Positions 4,864-9,198 of a stretch of 9,198 bases of DNA are shown here, in pieces. Both the position numbers and the translations under genes were made by a program. The stretch lies in the NCBI GenBank assembly GCA_045640725.1, contig JAZUFN010000053.1:1-9198 (forward strand). The letters are read 5' to 3'. Origin of the DNA: RGIG3528 sp045640725 (GTDB taxonomy: Bacteria; Bacillota; Clostridia; Lachnospirales; Lachnospiraceae). Numbering within the stretch: the stretch's first letter is position 1; each line of letters opens with the position of its first letter. The notes beneath the pieces are model-generated. The model had not been told where the DNA came from, did no database searches, and saw only the letters and a list, made by a program, of their open reading frames with translations.

Positions 4864-6240
4864 ATGGTACATCAGTACAAATTAAATGGTTACAATATTG
4901 TTTTGGACAGCTGTTCGGGCTCTATTCACGTAGTAGATGAGGTGGCGTACGACATAATTGCTATGTTTCAGGATCATACTACAGAGGAAATAGTGGGAGA
5001 GATTCTTGCCAAATACGGAGACAGGGCAGATGTGACAGAGGAGGAAGTGCGTCTTTGCATCTCTGATGTTCAGGGCCTTATTGATGCCAAGAGACTTTAT
5101 ACTCCTGATACCTTTGAAAATATAGCAGGTACATTTAAAGAACGCTCCGGAGATGTTGTCAAAGCCCTTTGTCTGCATGTCGCTCATACCTGTAATCTGA
5201 ACTGCTCATACTGTTTTGCCAGCCAGGGTAAGTATCACGGCGATCGTGCACTTATGAGCTTTGAAGTGGGTAAGCAGGCTCTGGATTTCCTAATGGACCA
5301 TTCCGGCAGCAGAAGGAATCTTGAAGTAGACTTTTTCGGCGGCGAGCCACTTATGAACTGGGATGTAGTGAAGCAGTTAGTTAAGTATGCCCGCAGTGTA
5401 GAAAAAGAGAGAGGCAAAAATTTCCGTTTCACTCTTACCACTAACGGTATGTTGATAGATGATGACGTTATCGATTTTTGCAATAAGGAAATGAGCAATG
5501 TTGTGCTTTCTTTGGATGGCAGAAAGGAAATACATGACCGCCTTCGTGTTGACTATGCAGGAAACGGCAGTTATGAGAAGATCGTTCCCAAATTTCAGAA
5601 GCTGGTAGAGGCAAGAGGAGGAAAGGGCTACTATATGCGTGGCACATTTACCCATGCCAATCCTGATTTTACCAAGGATGTTTTTCATATGGCAGATCTG
5701 GGCTTTACGGAGCTAAGTATGGAACCGGTAGTATGTAAAGCCAGTGATGCAGCGGCTCTCACCCCTGAAGATATTGAAATTGTTAAGGAGCAGTATGAGA
5801 TACTGGCTCTTGATATGTTACGTCGTGAAAAAGAAGGTAAGCCTATTACTTTCTATCATTATATGCTGGATCTGACAGAAGGCCCTTGTATATATAAGCG
5901 TGTATCCGGATGCGGTTCGGGCACAGAATACATGGCAGTAACACCTTGGGGCGACCTCTACCCATGTCATCAGTTTGTAGGCGACGAGGCTTACAAGCTG
6001 GGAGACATATGGAAAGGTGTTACCGCAACGGCATTAAGAGAAGATTTCCGCTCCTGCAATGCCTATGCCCGCCCCGAATGCAAAGACTGCTGGGCTAAGT
6101 TGTACTGTTCAGGTGGTTGTGCAGCTAATGCTTATCACGCTTCCGGAAGCATTCGTGGCATCTATGAGCCTGGCTGCGAGCTTTTCAAAAAGCGTATTGA
6201 ATGTGCGATTATGATGAAGGCGGCCAAGGAGGATCAGTAA
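4864..6240 (+). CDS. scfB: SCIFF radical SAM maturase ScfB (thioether-forming, SPASM domain)
   Basis: A 458-residue cytoplasmic radical SAM enzyme, the usual length for SCIFF maturases, predicted to install thioether cross-links in ScfA. Residues 1-~95 look like a PqqD-type RiPP recognition element that binds the leader peptide. The SAM-binding cluster motif is CNLNCSYC (Cys110, Cys114, Cys117), with FFGGEP at 157-162. A C-terminal SPASM/twitch region supplies auxiliary 4Fe-4S ligands: Cys350, Cys368, Cys398, Cys406, Cys409, Cys415, Cys419 and Cys438, within motifs such as CGSG and ECKDCWAKLYCSGGC. Start chosen: ATG at 4864, after AAGAGAG with a 6-base gap. An upstream in-frame GTG lies inside the terminator hairpin and would add 21 residues unlike the family. 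The stop overlaps the next gene's ATG, and that gene's AAGGAGG lies in the last scfB codons. Confidence 0.95.
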   Translation: MVHQYKLNGYNIVLDSCSGSIHVVDEVAYDIIAMFQDHTTEEIVGEILAKYGDRADVTEEEVRLCISDVQGLIDAKRLYTPDTFENIAGTFKERSGDVVKALCLHVAHTCNLNCSYCFASQGKYHGDRALMSFEVGKQALDFLMDHSGSRRNLEVDFFGGEPLMNWDVVKQLVKYARSVEKERGKNFRFTLTTNGMLIDDDVIDFCNKEMSNVVLSLDGRKEIHDRLRVDYAGNGSYEKIVPKFQKLVEARGGKGYYMRGTFTHANPDFTKDVFHMADLGFTELSMEPVVCKASDAAALTPEDIEIVKEQYEILALDMLRREKEGKPITFYHYMLDLTEGPCIYKRVSGCGSGTEYMAVTPWGDLYPCHQFVGDEAYKLGDIWKGVTATALREDFRSCNAYARPECKDCWAKLYCSGGCAANAYHASGSIRGIYEPGCELFKKRIECAIMMKAAKEDQ

Positions 6241-7616
6241 TGGATACCCCCATTGCGGATTTTGTAAAAAAATACATTGATAGCGATACCAGCAGGCTGC
6301 ATATGCCCGGACATAAAGGCAAAGGCCCGCTGGGAATCGAGTCCATGGATATAACAGAAATAAAAGGCGCGGACGCACTGTATGAGGCATCCGGTATTAT
6401 AGAAAAGAGCGAGGCAAATGCGACAGCTCTTTTCGGTACGCAGAAAACCCTGTATTCTACCGAAGGCTCCAGTCAGTGCATTCGCGCCATGCTTTTTTTG
6501 GCTATTCAGGCGAAACAGGCTGAAAATGGTGGGAGACCGCTGATACTGGCTGCCAGAAATGTTCATAAAGCCTTTTTATATGCAGGTGCTCTACTGGACT
6601 TTCGAGTGGAATGGCTCTATAGTGATAGCTCCGACTCTATCTGTAGCTGTATTATTTCACCGGATGCACTGGAAAAAAAGCTTTCGTCTATGGATGAAAC
6701 TCCGTCTGCAGTGTATATAACCAGTCCGGATTATCTTGGAGGCATGTCAGATATTAAAGCCCTGGCTATAATTTGTCACAGGTATAATACTTACCTTCTA
6801 GTAGATAATGCACATGGAGCCTATACTAAATTCCTGAGCCCATCCATGCATCCTATGGACATGGGAGCCGATATCTGCTGTGATTCCGCTCACAAGACGC
6901 TTCCTGTATTAACAGGTGGTGCATACCTGCATATCGGAAAAAATGCCCCAAAGGAATTTGCAAAAAATGCCAAGCAAGCACTGGCGCTTTTTGGCTCCAC
7001 CAGCCCATCATACCTGATTCTTCAGTCGCTGGACATGTGCAATAAGTATCTCGCCGGCTGTTCTGTGGCTGAAAATAAGGTGGATACATATGCTGAAAAG
7101 CTTAACAATTTATGCCGTGAATTGGCATCTTTTAAATCTGAACTAAAGGGCAGAGGCTGGAAAGTGATGGATTCTGATCCTTTGAAGCTTGTTATAAGAT
7201 GTGATGGAAACAAGGTGGCCGAAGCTCTTCGGGCAGCACGTGTCGAATGCGAATATGCAGATGAGGATTACGTAGTTTTTATGCTTACCCCGGAGAATGA
7301 TAAAAGAGATTTTGACCGGATAAGCAGGGTACTGAGCCGCGACTTTTATAATAGTATTGATGGCGTAGAAGACAGAATGGAAAAAACGAGTATCCCGATA
7401 TCCGAGAATACAAGGGTTATGTCTCTGAGACAGGCTTTTTGGTCCTCTCATGAGACGGTAGACATTGAGGAGGCTGCAGGCAGAATATGTGCCAGTCCGC
7501 TTGTTTCCTGCCCACCGGCTATACCTATAGTGATATCAGGTGAAATCATATCTCAAGATACAATAGAACTTTTTAAAAAATATCATATTCAGCAAGTGGA
7601 AGTGGTTGCGGAATAA
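6240..7616 (+). CDS. Orn/Lys/Arg decarboxylase family PLP enzyme
   Basis: 458 residues, fold-type I PLP enzyme of the short Bacillus YaaO-like kind, without the N-terminal wing domain of the large enterobacterial decarboxylases. Visible features: the N-terminal substrate motif HMPGHKGKG (21-29), a phosphate-binding TEGSSQ (74-79), RNVHK (106-110), the cofactor Asp189 in VDNAHGA, and the Schiff-base Lys219 in DSAHKTLPVLTGGAYLH. The C-terminal domain carries CPPAIPIVISGEII (424-437), matching the family's PPGxPxxxPGE element. The likely reaction is decarboxylation of lysine, arginine or ornithine to a polyamine precursor; the substrate cannot be told from sequence. Start chosen: ATG overlapping the scfB stop (TAATG), with AAGGAGG 6 bases upstream, so it is translationally coupled to scfB. 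In Bacillus the homologue sits beside tmk; here it sits with the SCIFF genes. Confidence 0.9.
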   Translation: MDTPIADFVKKYIDSDTSRLHMPGHKGKGPLGIESMDITEIKGADALYEASGIIEKSEANATALFGTQKTLYSTEGSSQCIRAMLFLAIQAKQAENGGRPLILAARNVHKAFLYAGALLDFRVEWLYSDSSDSICSCIISPDALEKKLSSMDETPSAVYITSPDYLGGMSDIKALAIICHRYNTYLLVDNAHGAYTKFLSPSMHPMDMGADICCDSAHKTLPVLTGGAYLHIGKNAPKEFAKNAKQALALFGSTSPSYLILQSLDMCNKYLAGCSVAENKVDTYAEKLNNLCRELASFKSELKGRGWKVMDSDPLKLVIRCDGNKVAEALRAARVECEYADEDYVVFMLTPENDKRDFDRISRVLSRDFYNSIDGVEDRMEKTSIPISENTRVMSLRQAFWSSHETVDIEEAAGRICASPLVSCPPAIPIVISGEIISQDTIELFKKYHIQQVEVVAE

Positions 7617-7675
7617 TGAAAGAAGAATAATCATGACACTGGTGTGGATATCTATTTGCAACAGGAGGGGGCAAT

Positions 7676-8104
7676 GTGGATAATACATTAATCGCATATG
7701 TAGACGGGAGCTATAACGTAGCAAAAGGTATTTACGGGTACGGTTGCGTGCTTTTGCTGCCGGAAGACGAAGAAGCCTATGAGAAAATTTCCGGCTCGGG
7801 CAACGACACGGAAGTAGCTAAGCTTCGTAACGTGGCAGGTGAAATGCTGGGTGCTATGAATGCCGTAAAATACGCCGGTCAAAAGGGCTACAAAAAGCTT
7901 ACCATATACTATGACTACATGGGGATAGAAATGTGGGCTACCGGTGGCTGGAAGTGTAAAAATGAATATACTATGGGTTACCGTGATTATATGAAGAAAA
8001 TGTCATCCTTAGTAGACGTTTCATTTGAGAAAGTAGCAGCTCACACAGGAGACCGTTTTAACGAGCTGGCAGATAAGCTGGCCAAAGAAGCGGTAGGCAA
8101 TTAA
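7676..8104 (+). CDS. RNase H type protein (RNase HI-like)
   Basis: 142 residues, close to a bare RNase HI domain (E. coli RNase HI is 155). The four acidic residues of the active site can be placed: Asp10 in YVDGSYN, Glu56 in AGEMLGA, Asp80 in YYDYMG and Asp133 in NELADKLAKEA. His123 in AAHTGD corresponds to the loop His. It should cleave the RNA strand of RNA-DNA hybrids in the cytoplasm. It resembles the RNase H half of clostridial proteins that carry an N-terminal viroplasmin-like domain, but that domain is absent here. Start chosen: GTG with AGGAGG 7 bases before it. An overlapping ATG two bases earlier is out of frame and closes after five codons. It lies 59 bases after the decarboxylase gene with no terminator between, so it is probably in the same transcript. 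Confidence 0.88.
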   Translation: MDNTLIAYVDGSYNVAKGIYGYGCVLLLPEDEEAYEKISGSGNDTEVAKLRNVAGEMLGAMNAVKYAGQKGYKKLTIYYDYMGIEMWATGGWKCKNEYTMGYRDYMKKMSSLVDVSFEKVAAHTGDRFNELADKLAKEAVGN

Positions 8105-8126
8105 CAGTAACAATTAACATAATAAT

Positions 8127-8132
8127 TATAAT
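8127..8132 (+). promoter_or_regulatory. Possible -10 box just before thiN
   Basis: TATAAT lies 12 bases before the thiN ATG in a very A/T-rich stretch. The nearest -35-like TTAACA (8101-8106) leaves a 20-base gap, which is too long for a standard promoter. If used, the transcript would be nearly leaderless. It may be a chance match in A/T-rich DNA. Confidence 0.2.
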
Positions 8133-8144
8133 AATTCGAATAAT

Positions 8145-8780
8145 ATGAAAAAAACCATTATTATTTCCGGTGGAGAAAAGGGCGGACTGGATTTTGCCAG
8201 AGCTTACAAAGCCGAGGATTATACAAATACATATATAATAGCATGTGACAAAGGCTACCGATATGCCCAAGAGGCGGGAGTGCGGCCTGATCTCATTATT
8301 GGAGACTTTGACTCCTATACCGGGAATCTTCCCGGTGATATCGCTGTTGAGCATCTTCCTGTGGAAAAAGATGACACAGATACTATGCATGCAGTGCGAG
8401 ATGCAGTGTCAAACGGCAGTGATATACTAATTATTTGTTGTGCTCTAGGGGGGCGTCTGGATCATCTTATCTCAAATATTCAGGCTGCCAGGTATGCAGT
8501 TGAGCGTGGTCTCAAAGCAATTGTAGCAGGAACAGACACAATTATATACATTATTCGTGATGGCAAACTGATTTTAACGAAAGACCAGAGATATTCTCTG
8601 TCAGTATTGTCGCTGTCGGATGAAAGTATAATATCCATAAAAGGAACGAAATACGAAGTGACTGATGCGAAGATTACCGCAGATTTTCCTATAGGACAAA
8701 GTAATGAATGGGAAGAAGATACTGCAGAAATCAAGGTCTCATCAGGAACGGTTATGATTATAACCTCCTTGCTTAAATAA
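8145..8780 (+). CDS. thiN: Thiamine pyrophosphokinase
   Basis: 211 residues, the normal length for bacterial thiamine pyrophosphokinase, which transfers pyrophosphate from ATP to thiamine to make thiamine diphosphate in the cytoplasm. Family motifs in order: CDKGYRYA (34-41), PDLIIGDFDS (48-57), the Mg-ATP site KDDTD (75-79), GGRLDH (102-107) and a C-terminal SNEW (186-189) at the thiamine-binding end. The start is fixed by MKKTIIISGG, typical of the family, yet the bases before the ATG are almost only A and T with no Shine-Dalgarno sequence. Translation may rely on an unstructured A/T-rich leader or on coupling to the RNase H gene 40 bases upstream. The product makes the cofactor used by nifJ at the left of the window. 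That is a metabolic link only, with no sign of co-regulation. Confidence 0.93.
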   Translation: MKKTIIISGGEKGGLDFARAYKAEDYTNTYIIACDKGYRYAQEAGVRPDLIIGDFDSYTGNLPGDIAVEHLPVEKDDTDTMHAVRDAVSNGSDILIICCALGGRLDHLISNIQAARYAVERGLKAIVAGTDTIIYIIRDGKLILTKDQRYSLSVLSLSDESIISIKGTKYEVTDAKITADFPIGQSNEWEEDTAEIKVSSGTVMIITSLLK

Positions 8781-8808
8781 ATTGTAGATGGTGTTAAAAG
8801 GAACGATA

Positions 8809-8841
8809 AAAGCCCTGAAAGCCTATTGCTTTTGGGGCTTT
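8809..8841. terminator. Terminator-like hairpin after thiN
   Basis: AAAGCCC (8809-8815) pairs with GGGCTTT (8835-8841), and an inner AAAGC (8818-8822) pairs with GCTTT (8828-8832), separated by a TG/TG internal loop. The + strand has only TTTA after the GC pairs, so the U-run is short. It may act as a weak terminator for thiN, or as a boundary before the downstream strong promoters. Confidence 0.6.
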
Positions 8842-8907
8842 ACATATTGGTAATATTTAAATAGTAGATATAATTCAAACAATTTGAAAAATTTATTAAA
8901 TTAGGTG

Positions 8908-8936
8908 TTGACAAATCGATTAAATGGTAGTAAGAT
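8908..8936 (+). promoter_or_regulatory. Promoter P1 of the predicted rRNA operon
   Basis: Perfect TTGACA (8908-8913), 17-base spacer and TAAGAT (8931-8936). The preceding 60 bases are A/T-rich, as in an UP element, and contain the small inverted repeat TTCAAA-CAA-TTTGAA (8874-8888). About 140 bases separate it from a second promoter with the same spacing. Tandem promoters of this type are typical of rRNA operons in Firmicutes. Confidence 0.7.
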
Positions 8937-9020
8937 AACGCCTGTTCGTTACGGAACATCAGCGAATAAGAACTTCAGGTCATGAGCATAGGTGCCCATA
9001 AAGCAGTGGTTCAAAGCTCA

Positions 9021-9080
9021 AAAACTTTTTCAAAAAACTTAAAAAAAGTTGTTGACAAAAGTTCAAAATGATGATATCCT
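9021..9080 (+). promoter_or_regulatory. Promoter P2 of the predicted rRNA operon, with UP-like A/T tract
   Basis: Perfect TTGACA (9052-9057), 17-base spacer ending TGA, and TATCCT (9075-9080), so it is an extended -10. Immediately upstream, 9021-9050 is built of A and T runs (AAAACTTTTT, then CAAAAAACTT and AAAAAAAGTT) in the position of an UP element that contacts the polymerase alpha subunits. AACTTTTT (9023-9030) could also pair with AAAAAGTT (9043-9050). Confidence 0.75.
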
Positions 9081-9087
9081 ATACGAG

Positions 9088-9140
9088 CTGTCGCACGAAA
9101 GATAAGCGACAGAGCAACAAAGAACCTTGATAATTAAACA
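9088..9140 (+). promoter_or_regulatory. boxB-like hairpin and boxA-like antitermination site of an rRNA leader
   Basis: CTGTCGC (9088-9094) pairs perfectly with GCGACAG (9106-9112) around an 11-base loop, right at the predicted P2 start. It is followed by AGAACCTTGATAATTAAACA (9121-9140), which resembles the Firmicutes boxA element (TTCTTTGAAAACTGAACA type) bound by the NusB/NusE complex. A hairpin followed by boxA is the standard arrangement in rRNA leaders. The match is from memory of the family and is not a computed score. Confidence 0.65.
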
Positions 9141-9153
9141 GCTAAACAACCCT

Positions 9154-9178
9154 GAAAATTCAATTAAAATTGATTTTC
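9154..9178 (+). other. A/T-rich hairpin in the 16S rRNA leader
   Basis: GAAAATTCAATT (9154-9165) can pair with AATTGATTTTC (9168-9178) with one bulged T, closing on a very tight centre so the innermost pairs must open. In rRNA leaders such repeats contribute to processing stems for RNase III; its partner 3' of the 16S gene would be outside the window. No base of 16S rRNA itself is recognisable before the right edge. Confidence 0.35.
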
Positions 9179-9198
9179 AAATTGTGAAGTTTCAATCG

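Noticed and set aside
6201..6239. An upstream in-frame start that would extend the decarboxylase by 13 residues
   Set aside because: It would overlap scfB further and lacks a Shine-Dalgarno sequence, whereas the ATG at 6240 has AAGGAGG 6 bases before it and begins with family-like sequence.
7633..7683. A 16-codon ORF between the decarboxylase and RNase H genes
   Set aside because: There is only a weak GAAGAA before it, it overlaps the RNase H start and shows no recognisable features, so it is most likely chance.
9001..9025. GGTTCAAAG resembling a tRNA T-loop
   Set aside because: The flanking bases do not form a T-stem, and no acceptor, D or anticodon arms can be drawn around it.
1..9198. 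CRISPR arrays, insertion sequences, transposases or phage genes
   Set aside because: No regularly spaced repeats, terminal inverted repeats with transposase genes, or phage-like proteins are visible; the window reads as ordinary chromosomal operons.

Overview
All genes in this window lie on the + strand. It looks like the chromosome of an anaerobic low-to-mid GC Firmicute of class Clostridia, most likely a member of the Lachnospiraceae. The evidence is a pyruvate:ferredoxin oxidoreductase, a SCIFF (six cysteines in forty-five residues) ranthipeptide precursor with its radical SAM maturase, clostridial-type MgtE proteins and strong AGGAGG ribosome binding sites. The genus assignment is inference.

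Region 1 (1-1347) holds the C-terminal third of pyruvate:ferredoxin oxidoreductase and its intrinsic terminator. Region 2 (1349-4537) is a magnesium transport operon. A promoter sits directly against the preceding terminator. It is followed by a leader of about 290 bases with a 29-codon small ORF that has its own good ribosome binding site, then two tandem mgtE genes whose products are about 80 % identical by hand alignment. I see no M-box riboswitch in the leader.

Region 3 (4529-7616, possibly to 8780) begins with a good extended -10 promoter. It contains scfA (51-residue SCIFF precursor), a terminator-like hairpin, scfB (SCIFF maturase) and, overlapping scfB by one base, a PLP-dependent Orn/Lys/Arg decarboxylase family enzyme. 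A stand-alone RNase H type protein and thiamine pyrophosphokinase follow. The hairpin between scfA and scfB should make precursor mRNA more abundant than maturase mRNA. The precursor's codon use resembles that of the pyruvate:ferredoxin oxidoreductase gene, which also suggests high expression.

Region 4 (8781-9198) has no protein gene. It holds a terminator-like hairpin, two tandem TTGACA promoters each with a 17-base spacer, a short hairpin and a boxA-like antitermination sequence. This is the layout of an rRNA operon leader, so a 16S rRNA gene is predicted just beyond the right edge.

The points most worth a second look are the unusual SCIFF core (an extra Cys, and Gly where the described thioether acceptor Thr normally sits), the coupling of scfB to an amino-acid decarboxylase family gene, and the acidic small ORF ahead of the tandem mgtE genes.
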